In this document: piece by piece, positions 43,842-53,681 of the stretch | Numbering within the stretch: the stretch's first letter is position 1 | How the letters are laid out: each line of letters opens with the position of its first letter | DNA from: CBDFGN01 sp965247065 | GTDB lineage: Bacteria; Bacteroidota; Bacteroidia; Cytophagales; Cyclobacteriaceae | Reading direction: 5' to 3' | DNA: 64,000 nt | Assembly (NCBI GenBank): GCA_965247065.1 | Contig: CBDFGN010000006.1 | Coordinates: 186,001 to 250,000 of the forward strand | Made by a program: the position numbers and the translations under genes | The notes under the pieces: model-generated | What the model was told of the DNA's origin: nothing | The model's database searches: none | What the model saw: only the letters and a program-made list of their open reading frames with translations

Positions 43842-46800
43842 ATCAGCAATTGAATAATCCGGGTACCACCACGGGCAGTGTAGAATATTTAATTACCGCG
43901 ATTGGTCCCGGTGGCAGTGCCTGTAATGGGGATGTAACCAGTTTGGTAGTCACAGTAGATCCTGAGCCAGTGTTGACAGCCTCGGCACCTACGATATGTA
44001 GTGAAGACTTTACTAATATAGATCTGGATGCTCTGACTAATGTAGTTGGAAGCAGTTATAGTTGGACGGTAGGGGTAATCGTTGGGGGTATTACTGGTGC
44101 GACAGCTGATACTGATCCCCAATTCCTGGATCAACAGCTGACCAATCCGAACCCGACCATCGGGAGTGTAGAATACTTGATAACTCCCATTGGTCCGGGC
44201 GGCAGCGCTTGTAATGGAGCGATAGCCAGCTTGATTGTCACGGTAGATCCTAAGCCGATATTGACCGCTTCAGCGCCTATAATATGTAGCGAAGACTTCA
44301 CGGGCATCGACCTGGATGCGATCACTGATGTGGTGGGCAGCAGTTATAGTTGGACCGTGGGCACGATCGTGGGGGCGATCAGTGGAGCATCGGCGGGCAG
44401 TGATGCTCAATTTTTGAATCAGCAGCTGACCAATGCCAATCCGACGACGGGCAGTGTAGAATATTTAATTATTCCAACGGGTCCTGGCGGCAGTGCCTGT
44501 GCTGGAAATACAGTAAGCTTGACAGTCACCGTTGATCCCAAGCCTATTTTAACGGCGTCGACACCGACAATTTGTAGTGAGGATATGACCGGGATTGATT
44601 TAGATGCTCTAACCGATGTTGTGGGCAGTAGTTATACCTGGACAGTGGGCACGATCGTAGGGGGAATCACCGGATCGGCACCCGGCGGAGATGTTCAGTT
44701 CTTGAATCAGACACTAACCAATCCGAACCCGACCACCGGAAGTGTGGAATATTTAATCACCCCAATCGGCCCGGGCGGTAGCGCTTGTAACGGTAACATA
44801 GTAAGCCTGGTGGTTACGGTCGATCCCAAGCCAATCTTGACGGTTTCGGCGCCCACGATTTGTAGCGAAGACTTCACCAATATTGATTTGGATGCTCTTA
44901 CCGATGTAGCGGGCAGTAGTTACACCTGGACGGTGGGTACGATTGTGGGGGCTATTGCCGGATCCTCAGCGGGAGGTAGTCCATCGATGCTGGATCAGCA
45001 GCTGACCAATCAGGGAATCACTCCGGGCAGCGTAGAATACTTGATTACGGCAACGGGTCCCGGTGGTAGTGCTTGTGCCGGAAATGTAACCAGTTTGATC
45101 GTCACCGTAGATCCGAAGCCAATATTAACGGCTTCTACCCCAACGATCTGTAGTGAAGATATGACCGGCATCAACCTGGATGCCATTACCGATGTGATCG
45201 GCAGCAGCTACACCTGGGTGGTTGGGACGATAACCGGAGGGATAACCGGAGCTTCGGCTGGGGCAGATCCTCAATTCCTGGACCAGACTTTAACCAATCC
45301 CAACTCCACCAGTGGAAGCGTAGAATATATCATCACCCCGATCGGTCCGGGAGGCAGTGCCTGTAATGGAAATGCAACCAGCTTAACGGTGACCGTCGAT
45401 CCCAAACCTATAATAACCGCCTCAGCTCCTATTATTTGTAGTGATGATTTTACCAATATTGACCTGGATGCATTGACCGATGTTGTGGGGAGCAGCTACA
45501 GTTGGACGGTAGGGGTTATAGTCGGTGGAATCACTGGAGCCAGTGCGGATGTGGATCCCCAATTCCTGGATCAGCAGCTCAATAATCCTGGAGCGACCAC
45601 CGGTAGTGTGGAATACTTAATCACAGCAATAGGTCCTGGTGGCAGCGCCTGTAATAGCAATGTGACCAGTTTGATAGTGACCGTGGATCCGGAACCGGTA
45701 TTGACTGCCTCAACTCCTACGATATGTAGCGAACAATTCACCGGCATCGACCTGGATGCACTGACCAATGTAGTTGGGAGTAGTTATAGTTGGACTGTAG
45801 GGGCGATAGTAGGTGGGATCACCGGAGCGAGCGCTGATACCGATGCTCAATTCCTAAATCAGCAGTTGACCAATCCTAATCCGACCACGGGCAGTGTAGA
45901 ATATTTGATTACCCCAATTGGTCCGGGCGGCAGTGCTTGTAACGGAGCGGTGGTCAGTTTAATCGTGACGGTAGATCCCAAACCAATATTAACCGCCTCG
46001 GCACCCACAATTTGTAGTGATGACTTTACCAATATAGACCTGGATGCGATCACTGACGTTGTGGGCAGTACTTACAGTTGGACGTTGGGTACAATTGTAG
46101 GCGGTATTACTGGGGCAATTGCCAACACCGATCCTCAGTTCTTAAATCAGCAATTGAATAATCCGGGTACCACCACGGGTAGTGTAGAATATTTAATTAC
46201 AGCGATCGGCCCTGGCGGCAGTGCCTGTAACGGGGATGTAACCAGCCTGATTATAACAGTAGATCCTGAACCTGTATTAACGGCTTCGACACCTACTATC
46301 TGTAGTGAAGACTTTACCAACATTGATCTGGATGCCCTGACTAATGTAGTTGGAAGCAGTTATAGTTGGACGGTAGGGGTAATCGTAGGTGGTATTACTG
46401 GTGCGACAGCCGATACTGATCCCCAATTCCTGGATCAACAGCTGACCAATCCGAACCCGACCATCGGGAGTGTAGAATATTTGATCACTCCGATCGGTCC
46501 TGGCGGCAGCGCCTGTAACGGTGCGGTAGCCAGCTTGATTGTCACGGTAGATCCTAAGCCGATATTGACCGCTTCAGCGCCTATAATATGTAGCGAAGAC
46601 TTCACGGGCATAGACCTGGATGCGATCACCGATGTGGTGGGAAGCAGTTATAGTTGGGTGGTAGGTACCATTACTGGAGGCATTACCGGAGCAGCAGCCG
46701 GCGCTGATCCGCAATTCCTGGATCAGATGTTGACCAATCCAAATAATACTTCTGGAACGGTCGAATATGTTATTACACCGACTGGTCCTGGCGGCAGTGC

Positions 46801-47701
46801 CTGTATGGGTAATGTAGTAAGCCTGACGGTAACAGTAGATCCCAAGCCTATTTTGACTGCATCGGCTCCAATAATATGCAGCGGTGACTTTACTGGCATT
46901 GACCTGGATGCATTGACTGATGTGGTGGGCAGCAGTTACAGTTGGACTTTGGGTACGATAGTAGGAGGAATAACCGGAGCCAGTGCGAATGCAGATCCCC
47001 AGTTCTTGAATCAACAACTCACCAATCCGGGTGCCACTCTCGGCAGCGTTGAGTACCTGATAACGGCGATCGGCCCGGGGGGCAGTGCTTGTAACAGCAA
47101 TGTCACCAGCCTTATCGTCTCGGTGGACCCGATACCGACTCTTACCCCTTCAGCACCGACAATATGCAGTGAAGACTTTACCAACATTGATTTGGATGCC
47201 CTCACCGATGTGATTGGTAGCACCTACAGCTGGACCGTAGGTACGGTAACCGGTGGAATCATCGGGGCTTTTGCCGATAACGATCCTCAATTCCTGAACC
47301 AACAACTTATTAACCCGAACACGACTACGGGTACGGTGGAGTATCTTATTTCTCCATTGGGTCCTGGAGGCGCTTCGTGCGTTGCTACGCCGGTCAGTTT
47401 AGTAGTAACTGTTGATCCGAAACCGATTCTTACAACTTCCACTCCCACGATTTGTGATGATGAGTTTACAGGGATTAATTTGGATGCCTTTACCAGCGTA
47501 ATCGGCAGCAGCTATACTTGGACTTTGGGAACCATTGTAGGGGGTATAACCGGGGCATCCCCGGGAGGAGATCCTCAATTCCTGGATCAGCAACTTAACA
47601 ACCCTGGAATGACACCTGGAAGTGTTGAATACCTGGTAACCCCTATAGGTCCTGGGGCCAGTGCATGTATGGGAAATACCATGAGCATAGTGGTTACGGT
47701 T
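42954..47701 (+). repeat. Array of 288-bp PKD-like units (16 full, 1 truncated)
   Basis: Unit boundaries at the codons for DPKP/DPEP fall at 43239, 43527, 43815, then 43958 (truncated unit), 44246 and on every 288 bp to 47414 and 47702. Each unit reads about: LTASAPTICSEDFTxIDLDA, then SSYSWTVGTIVGGITGA, DPQFLNQQL, GSVEYLITPIGPGGSAC, SLVVTVDPKP. Each has two conserved cysteines (TIC and SAC), probably a disulfide. Similar to the PKD-like family used in T9SS adhesins. Confidence 0.9.
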
Positions 47702-50700
47702 GAACCTGAACCGATAGTTGTCGCGACTCCAATGGTCGAAACCATTTGTGACGATGAAGTGACCAATATTATGTTAAATACATCGATAACTCCGACCGCG
47801 GGTGTAGTCACCTTTAGCTATTCCGCAACAGCGACAGGAGGACCTGGTGCAGTTTCAGGATTCACCACGGCAGCGAGTGGTTTGGTCGATGGGGCTATGA
47901 TCACGGATATGATCTCCAACAATACGGATGTAGTTCAAACTGTAACTTACGCCATTAGCCCAGTTGCAACTGCGGCAAAGGGTGGAGCAGGGTGTACCGG
48001 GCCGATCATTATGGTAGTGGTGACTGTCGAACCGGAGCCAACGGTGACAGCTACTCCAGTTGCACAAACAATATGTGATGATGAGACCACGGCAGTTACT
48101 CTAAACACAGTGACCGTACCAACCGCTGGTGCAGTAACATTCAACTACATGGCTGCTGCCACCGGTGCACCTGGGGATGTGACGGGTTTTACCGCCTCTG
48201 CAATGGGGTTGGTTGATGGTGCGGTAATCGCTGACATGATTTCGAACAATACCGATATCGTACAGACAGTCACTTACACTATCACCCCAGCAGCCACTGC
48301 CGCTAAAGGCGGAGCGGGTTGTACTGGCCCCAGCATAATGGTGGACATCACGGTAGAACCTGCCCCAACGGTTGTAGCTACACCGGCCACGGAAACGATC
48401 TGTGATGATGAAAGAACCAATGTAACCTTGACAACTCCTACTATGCCGACCTTGGGTACGGTGACCTTTGATCTTACTGCCACCGCAACTGGAGGCCCCG
48501 GAGGTGTCACTGGTTTTTCGACCTCCCTCAATGGTCTTCCCGATGGCTTTGTAATTGCTGATGCAATTAGCAATAATACTAGCAGTTTCCAAAGAGTCAC
48601 TTATCTGGTCACGCCTAGGGCAACCGGGGCCAAGGCGGGTTTAGGCTGCGTTGGTGCCTCGATAATGATAGAGGTTTTTGTCGAACCGGAACCTACCGTA
48701 TCAGCAACACCGATGGCCGAGACAATTTGTGATGACGGCACGACGAATATTACCCTGAATGCGTCATCGGTCCCTACTGGATCCGTTACTTTCAACTTTG
48801 CCGCGACGGCGACTGGTTTGCCCGGCGATGTCAGCGGCTTCACCACTTCAGCTATGGGACTTACAAATGGGGCCGTTATCTCCGACATGATTTCAAATAA
48901 CACGGTGGACCCGCAAACGGTAACTTATACGATTACGCCGGTGGCACTATTGGCAAAAGGTGGACTTGGTTGTACCGGTCCTGATATTACGGTTGATGTC
49001 CTGATCAATCCTACGCCAGACGTTATCTTCACGCCCGCCATGCCACCGCCTATTTGTAGTGGAGACTTGACATCCATTGACCTAACCAGTTCTGTGGCTG
49101 GCACAACTTTTTCCTGGACAGTAACGGAAAGTACTTCAATGGGAGCATCTCCTGGTGGTGGATCCTCCTCTATTCAACAAACCTCGATTAATACCACAGC
49201 GGTAGCGCAGACAGCAATATATCACGTGACCCCCGATGCGGCCGGTTGCCCTGGACCCACTATGGACGTGACCGTAACCGTCAATCCAACTCCTACTGCA
49301 TCGATATCTGGAAATGCCACAATCTGTAACGGTGAAGCCAGTACCATTACTTTTACCCTGGCTAATTCCGTAACAGGTACTTATGATGTTGTATACAACG
49401 ATGGAATAGGCAATTTCAACCTAGACGGAATATCCCCCGGGCATACAATTAATGTTAGTCCTAGCGCAACCACCAGCTATACCTTGGTGTCCGTAACTGA
49501 CAATTCCGCTGCCCCTCCAGTTTGTACTGGAACAGTTGATGTGACTCCCGCTACAATTATTGTCAACCCTTTACCGGTGGCAATAATGTCCGGTGGAAGC
49601 ACGATATGCAACGATGGTTCGACCAGCAATCTATTCGTAATAGCCACCGCTGGAACCGGACCCTTTACAGTTCAAATAGATGATGGTGGTGCTGGATTTA
49701 CTGTGAATAACTATACTAGTGGAGACCCAATTGTGGTGACTCCGACCACCACAACGAACTACTCGATTGCCTCAATTGCTGATAATAATACGTGCAGCGT
49801 GTCTTCCCCATCAGCGAATCTCTCTGGTAGCGCAATTGTAATTGTAAACGACTTACCAACGGTTACAATATTGAGCTCGGATGTCGTAATCTGCGATGAC
49901 AGCCCTGCTAGTATGGCCGATATTACGGTTCAGTTTACAGGCGCAGGACCATGGACACTAGAATATAACGACGAGACCTCTAATACTGTCATTCCAAACA
50001 TCATTACCTCGCTTCACACGCTCCAAGTACCAGGCATTGTTGGAGAAACCACCACTTATTCTTTGGTTTCGGTCAATGATTCTAACAATCCGATATGTAG
50101 TAATACCTCTACTGAAAGCGTAGATATCACAAGAAATGCTCTGCCAACGGCGGAAATAGAGGGAACCACCAATATCTGTGCATCAGATGAGACAATTCTG
50201 AGCTTTAATTTGTCTGGAGTCGGACCGTTTGATGTTATCTATAACAATGGTGCGTCCAATTTCGATTTAGTCGCCATCTCTGATGGTCATACGGTGACGG
50301 TAACGCCTACGTTTACTACAACCTACACTCTGATTTCAGCAGAGGACAGTAACAACCCGATGTGTGGACCCATGTCCCTTGGAAGTCCGGCGATAGTGAC
50401 GGTTAATCCTTTGCCGATAGCTAATATCATCCCCAGCGCCATCAGCGGCTGTGCTCCATTGATAGGGAATTTCCGAAACCAAACGCCCGGGGCAGGCACC
50501 GAGATTTGGCTCTATCGAGAAAAGGGAACCGAATTAATTATCCAGGATGGCGGGGGTGCATTTGCTTCATTCACTTTTGACAATAAAGGAGACACCACCA
50601 AAGTTTATGAAGTGATTTATCAGGTAACGGACTTAAATAATTGTTTTAATTCCGACACCATCGATATGACCGTATTCCCAGAAGTCGTGCCCGTGTTTTC

Positions 50701-52342
50701 AGTTGCCGGCGAATCTCAAGGCTGTACGCCTCATTTTATTACTTTTAGCAATGACGCTATAAGCAACAGTTCCAGTGTGATTTACATTTGGAATTGGGGA
50801 GATGGCTCGACAAACGACACAACAACCACTGAGTCCACGATTGATCATACTTTCCAGAATTTCTCGACGGTTGCGGTTTCCAATTTCAACGTAATCCTGA
50901 CCGCCAGGGATTTTGTTAGTGGGTGTACTGATCAATCCTCCCAGGTGGTAAGCATATTCCCATTTGTTCAGACCAATGTACAGGCAGATGTGCAGCAAGG
51001 CTGTGCCCCGCTGAATGTGAATTTCACGAACTTAACATTGGGTTCGACAATACATGAGTGGTTTGCCCGGGTAAAAGGAACAGAGAACAGGCAACAGCAA
51101 CAAAGTACCTTCTTTGCTGCCTTCCAATTACCCAATAACGGAACGGAAACTTTGATTTACGAGGTTGTGTACATTGGGACCAATGGATTTGGATGCTCGG
51201 AGGAAATAATAACTGAGGTAACCGTCTTCCCTGAAGTAAATCCTTCTTTTACTGCGGATCCGCTGCGTTCCCAAATAAATGAAACTGATGGAGTAATTAC
51301 CATTGAGAACACCACACCAAACAAATCCAGTTGGGATCATACCTGGGATTGGGGAGATGGTAGTACCTCAAATGATGTTGATCCTGGAAGCCATCAATAT
51401 GAGAGTTTTGGTCAGTATCAGATCCTTCTAACGGTCACAAATGGAAATTGCACCGAGGAAGCTTCAGTTCTAATCGAAATTGATCCGGTTCTTCCACAAG
51501 TGGACTTCACTTTTACCCCAGTTAACGGTTGCGCTCCGTTAACAGTAGAATTTACGAACCTTTCGCAGTATACCGATCCTAGTCTATACCTATGGGATTT
51601 CGGTGATCGGAGAGGACAATCCCGGGCCGAAAATCCAGTTTATACCTATACCGAGCCAGGTAGTTATATTGTTACTCTGGAGGGCTCTAATGAAATAGGA
51701 TTCCTGGATAAGAAGATCGCGGACGTATTTATTGATGTATATGAGAATGCGAGAGCCAATTTCACGCTGCGACCTAGTGTGGCATTCTTGCAGGGTGACG
51801 GCCAGGGTGGTTTCGTCTCTGATCCGGTGGCCTTTGCCAATTTTAGTTTCGACGCCTTTGCGTATCAATGGGATTTTGGTGATGGAACCAGTTCAACCGA
51901 TATTGAGCCGAGCCATCAATACACAAATTTGGGCTTGTACGATGTCACTTTGATCGCTGAAAATGAAGAAGGATGTAACGACACGCTGTACATAGCGGAT
52001 GCGGTTTTAGTTGAATCAGGTGGAGGGATCGCCATACCTACGGTATTTACCCCAAACCCGAGTGGTCCCGGCGGTGGTCGAGTATCAGGCGGCGGTAGCG
52101 GAGCCGGTAATGAAAATAATGACGTATTTCTTCCCAGGTTCGTGGGTGCTGTGAACTTCCGCATGGAGATATTTAGCCGATGGGGAGAATTGGTGTACCA
52201 GACCAATGACCAGTCTCGGGGCTGGGATGGTTATGTAAATGGCAAACTGGCCCCACAAGGGGTATATCTGTACAAGCTGACTATCGAATTCATTGATGGT
52301 CAGCGGATTACTAGAATTGGAGACGTGGCTATTATTAGGTAG
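43850..52342 (+). CDS. Giant surface protein, fragment 6 (repeat array, PKD domains, T9SS type B sorting domain)
   Basis: 2830 residues. Sense begins at 43832 inside a truncated unit 4. Then thirteen full 96-residue PKD-like units, four 109-residue units, about six Ig/PKD-like modules (ICNGEASTITFTL type), modules beginning SGCAPL, and PKD domains with IYIWNWGDGS, TWDWGDGST, YLWDFGDRRG and YQWDFGDGTSS. The last 110 residues form the gliding-associated sorting domain: IPTVFTPNPSG, NDVFLPRF, FSRWGELVYQ, WDGYVNGK, PQGVYLYKL. Its PorP/SprF partner starts 30 bp downstream. Being secreted but lacking its signal peptide in frame, this fragment alone should not reach the surface. Confidence 0.78.
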   Translation: MNNPGTTTGSVEYLITAIGPGGSACNGDVTSLVVTVDPEPVLTASAPTICSEDFTNIDLDALTNVVGSSYSWTVGVIVGGITGATADTDPQFLDQQLTNPNPTIGSVEYLITPIGPGGSACNGAIASLIVTVDPKPILTASAPIICSEDFTGIDLDAITDVVGSSYSWTVGTIVGAISGASAGSDAQFLNQQLTNANPTTGSVEYLIIPTGPGGSACAGNTVSLTVTVDPKPILTASTPTICSEDMTGIDLDALTDVVGSSYTWTVGTIVGGITGSAPGGDVQFLNQTLTNPNPTTGSVEYLITPIGPGGSACNGNIVSLVVTVDPKPILTVSAPTICSEDFTNIDLDALTDVAGSSYTWTVGTIVGAIAGSSAGGSPSMLDQQLTNQGITPGSVEYLITATGPGGSACAGNVTSLIVTVDPKPILTASTPTICSEDMTGINLDAITDVIGSSYTWVVGTITGGITGASAGADPQFLDQTLTNPNSTSGSVEYIITPIGPGGSACNGNATSLTVTVDPKPIITASAPIICSDDFTNIDLDALTDVVGSSYSWTVGVIVGGITGASADVDPQFLDQQLNNPGATTGSVEYLITAIGPGGSACNSNVTSLIVTVDPEPVLTASTPTICSEQFTGIDLDALTNVVGSSYSWTVGAIVGGITGASADTDAQFLNQQLTNPNPTTGSVEYLITPIGPGGSACNGAVVSLIVTVDPKPILTASAPTICSDDFTNIDLDAITDVVGSTYSWTLGTIVGGITGAIANTDPQFLNQQLNNPGTTTGSVEYLITAIGPGGSACNGDVTSLIITVDPEPVLTASTPTICSEDFTNIDLDALTNVVGSSYSWTVGVIVGGITGATADTDPQFLDQQLTNPNPTIGSVEYLITPIGPGGSACNGAVASLIVTVDPKPILTASAPIICSEDFTGIDLDAITDVVGSSYSWVVGTITGGITGAAAGADPQFLDQMLTNPNNTSGTVEYVITPTGPGGSACMGNVVSLTVTVDPKPILTASAPIICSGDFTGIDLDALTDVVGSSYSWTLGTIVGGITGASANADPQFLNQQLTNPGATLGSVEYLITAIGPGGSACNSNVTSLIVSVDPIPTLTPSAPTICSEDFTNIDLDALTDVIGSTYSWTVGTVTGGIIGAFADNDPQFLNQQLINPNTTTGTVEYLISPLGPGGASCVATPVSLVVTVDPKPILTTSTPTICDDEFTGINLDAFTSVIGSSYTWTLGTIVGGITGASPGGDPQFLDQQLNNPGMTPGSVEYLVTPIGPGASACMGNTMSIVVTVEPEPIVVATPMVETICDDEVTNIMLNTSITPTAGVVTFSYSATATGGPGAVSGFTTAASGLVDGAMITDMISNNTDVVQTVTYAISPVATAAKGGAGCTGPIIMVVVTVEPEPTVTATPVAQTICDDETTAVTLNTVTVPTAGAVTFNYMAAATGAPGDVTGFTASAMGLVDGAVIADMISNNTDIVQTVTYTITPAATAAKGGAGCTGPSIMVDITVEPAPTVVATPATETICDDERTNVTLTTPTMPTLGTVTFDLTATATGGPGGVTGFSTSLNGLPDGFVIADAISNNTSSFQRVTYLVTPRATGAKAGLGCVGASIMIEVFVEPEPTVSATPMAETICDDGTTNITLNASSVPTGSVTFNFAATATGLPGDVSGFTTSAMGLTNGAVISDMISNNTVDPQTVTYTITPVALLAKGGLGCTGPDITVDVLINPTPDVIFTPAMPPPICSGDLTSIDLTSSVAGTTFSWTVTESTSMGASPGGGSSSIQQTSINTTAVAQTAIYHVTPDAAGCPGPTMDVTVTVNPTPTASISGNATICNGEASTITFTLANSVTGTYDVVYNDGIGNFNLDGISPGHTINVSPSATTSYTLVSVTDNSAAPPVCTGTVDVTPATIIVNPLPVAIMSGGSTICNDGSTSNLFVIATAGTGPFTVQIDDGGAGFTVNNYTSGDPIVVTPTTTTNYSIASIADNNTCSVSSPSANLSGSAIVIVNDLPTVTILSSDVVICDDSPASMADITVQFTGAGPWTLEYNDETSNTVIPNIITSLHTLQVPGIVGETTTYSLVSVNDSNNPICSNTSTESVDITRNALPTAEIEGTTNICASDETILSFNLSGVGPFDVIYNNGASNFDLVAISDGHTVTVTPTFTTTYTLISAEDSNNPMCGPMSLGSPAIVTVNPLPIANIIPSAISGCAPLIGNFRNQTPGAGTEIWLYREKGTELIIQDGGGAFASFTFDNKGDTTKVYEVIYQVTDLNNCFNSDTIDMTVFPEVVPVFSVAGESQGCTPHFITFSNDAISNSSSVIYIWNWGDGSTNDTTTTESTIDHTFQNFSTVAVSNFNVILTARDFVSGCTDQSSQVVSIFPFVQTNVQADVQQGCAPLNVNFTNLTLGSTIHEWFARVKGTENRQQQQSTFFAAFQLPNNGTETLIYEVVYIGTNGFGCSEEIITEVTVFPEVNPSFTADPLRSQINETDGVITIENTTPNKSSWDHTWDWGDGSTSNDVDPGSHQYESFGQYQILLTVTNGNCTEEASVLIEIDPVLPQVDFTFTPVNGCAPLTVEFTNLSQYTDPSLYLWDFGDRRGQSRAENPVYTYTEPGSYIVTLEGSNEIGFLDKKIADVFIDVYENARANFTLRPSVAFLQGDGQGGFVSDPVAFANFSFDAFAYQWDFGDGTSSTDIEPSHQYTNLGLYDVTLIAENEEGCNDTLYIADAVLVESGGGIAIPTVFTPNPSGPGGGRVSGGGSGAGNENNDVFLPRFVGAVNFRMEIFSRWGELVYQTNDQSRGWDGYVNGKLAPQGVYLYKLTIEFIDGQRITRIGDVAIIR
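47702..49006 (+). repeat. Four tandem 327-bp units (109 residues; last 108)
   Basis: Boundaries at 47702, 48029, 48356, 48683 and 49007. Each unit has ATPxxETICDDExTNxTL, then VTGFTTSAMGL, MISNNT, QTVTYTITP, KGGxGCTGP and VTVEPEP. Related in plan to the 288-bp units but 13 residues longer, with the same two-cysteine pattern. Confidence 0.88.
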
Positions 52343-52371
52343 GAAGTGGGAATTCTTTTAAATTGAAAGAT

Positions 52372-53424
52372 ATGGTGAAAGGGTTATCCAGGATATTGGG
52401 GATGATGGGGGTGCTTAGCTTGGCCTTGGGGGAGTTGGCTGCCCAGGATCCTCAATTTACCCAGTTTTACGCTTCTCCATTGTACCTTAATCCTGCTTAT
52501 GCCGGGACCACTGTTCAACAGCGATTTAATATGGTTACCCGGCTTCAGTGGCCTAGCCTGCCCCAGGCCTTTACTACTTATGCCTTTTCTTATGACTTCA
52601 ACTATGGAGTGCTTAATAGTGGATTCGGACTTATGGCCTGGACAGACAAACAGGGCACGGTGGATCTGAGAACAACGGGCACAAGTTTTACATATGCCTA
52701 CCGGGTTACCTTCGCCGAATCTTGGGTGCTGTCCGCCGGAGTTCAATTCGGGGTTGGCTTCAGAAGCATTGACCGGGAGAAGTTCCTCTTTGGGGACCAA
52801 TTTGACTTTGCCACCGGAGTGGGCCAGTCCAACGACCCTTCATTGGCCACTCTGGAATCAAACATCAGCTATTTTGATTTCGCTTCGGGGGTGTTAATTT
52901 ACAATAATACCGGAGCGTGGTTAGGTGCAGCTGCTTATCATATGAATGAGCCCAATCATTCAATGCTGGGTGACAACAGTCGACTACCCATGAAATGGCA
53001 TGTCCACGGCGGATATCAAATACCACTCTACCGGGGTATATTCAAGAGAACGCGAATTCCAACCTTGACCCCGGGATTTTTGTATAAATTCCAAGGGGAA
53101 TTCTCCCAGTTGGACTTAGGGGCTAATTTCTGGTACAATCCAATAATGGTTGGCCTATGGTACCGGGGAGCTTTTAGCACTTTTGAGAAGGCTATAAGGG
53201 CGCAAGACGCCGTGGCTTTAATGGTGGGCTTACGTTTCAAGAGACTGGAGGTAGGATATAGTTATGACGTGACGGTTTCTAGTCTTGGGGCCACTTCCGG
53301 TGGCGCTCATGAGCTGTCACTCCAGTGGCAGTTTGCCTATGATTCTCCTGCGCCGAGGAAGAAGCGGCAGCCCATAGCATGCCCAAGCTTTGGGACCTCC
53401 GTCTTAGACGAGTTCAAATATTAG
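52372..53424 (+). CDS. PorP/SprF-family outer-membrane protein (copy 1)
   Basis: 350 residues from ATG 52372 (TTG at 52363 also in frame). Signal peptide MVKGLSRILGMMGVLSLALGELAAQ, then the family start QDPQFTQFYASPLYLNPAYAG and the block RLQWPSLPQAFTTYAFSYDF; later GVLIYNNTGAWLGAAAYHMNEPN, and a C-terminal SYDVTVSSLGATSGGAHELSL. A beta barrel that in gliding bacteria (SprF) is needed to export its cognate giant adhesin. It follows the giant gene by 20-30 bp and is itself intact. A terminator follows. Confidence 0.92.
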   Translation: MVKGLSRILGMMGVLSLALGELAAQDPQFTQFYASPLYLNPAYAGTTVQQRFNMVTRLQWPSLPQAFTTYAFSYDFNYGVLNSGFGLMAWTDKQGTVDLRTTGTSFTYAYRVTFAESWVLSAGVQFGVGFRSIDREKFLFGDQFDFATGVGQSNDPSLATLESNISYFDFASGVLIYNNTGAWLGAAAYHMNEPNHSMLGDNSRLPMKWHVHGGYQIPLYRGIFKRTRIPTLTPGFLYKFQGEFSQLDLGANFWYNPIMVGLWYRGAFSTFEKAIRAQDAVALMVGLRFKRLEVGYSYDVTVSSLGATSGGAHELSLQWQFAYDSPAPRKKRQPIACPSFGTSVLDEFKY

Positions 53425-53444
53425 TTTTTTGGTACATCATAATT

Positions 53445-53473
53445 AGCCCTTGATAACCATCAGGGGCTTTTTT
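53445..53473 (+). terminator. Rho-independent terminator after PorP/SprF copy 1
   Basis: A 10-bp stem with one G-T pair, AGCCCTTGAT (53445-53454) with ATCAGGGGCT (53459-53468), loop AACC, followed by a run of T to 53473. Ends the first cassette. Confidence 0.85.
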
Positions 53474-53681
53474 GTTTTCACAACATGTAATAGCACTATT
53501 CCAATAATGCTGATTTTTATGTTTATGACTCGATCCAGAGGTTCTTATTTGGACTAAAACCTACGTGATGGTATAATTCAGTATGTAGAATATAATTAAT
53601 CAAAGAATATAGAAATCCAAGGTTACCCCTCAACCCCGGGCAGGTATACATCCTAACTATCATTTTTCCAAGGTGGAAATA
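53474..53681. other. Spacer between the two adhesin cassettes
   Basis: 208 bp, AT-rich. Presumably contains the promoter of the second cassette; no box matching TTG-N20-TAnnTTTG was found with confidence. No gene seen. Confidence 0.5.

Larger units (their letters stand above)
36447..52342 (+). pseudogene. Giant T9SS type B surface protein, interrupted by five frame changes
   Basis: Once rejoined this is a single exported protein of about 5300 residues: signal peptide, an N-terminal module shared with the second giant protein, several PKD-like modules, a 188-residue super-repeat, an array of 96-residue units, four 109-residue units, PKD domains with WDFGD/WDWGD motifs, and a type B sorting domain. 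Lesions: near 38073-38077 (one extra base or two lost), 38789-38792 (one C lost), 40035-40044 (net +1), 40822-40823 (one G lost), 43828-43831 (145 bp lost). Sense continues in a new frame at each. A PorP/SprF gene follows, as with gliding adhesins such as SprB. Real decay is favoured over sequencing error because other genes in the window are intact, but this is not proven. Confidence 0.7.

Noticed and set aside
42954..47701. Regular direct repeats as a CRISPR array
   Set aside because: Units are 288 bp, coding, continuous and without unique spacers; no cas genes are present.
36447..52342. Programmed ribosomal frameshifting to make the giant protein
   Set aside because: Shifts occur in both directions, lie at unrelated sequences without standard slippery heptamers, and one is a 145-bp deletion; five coordinated events are not plausible.
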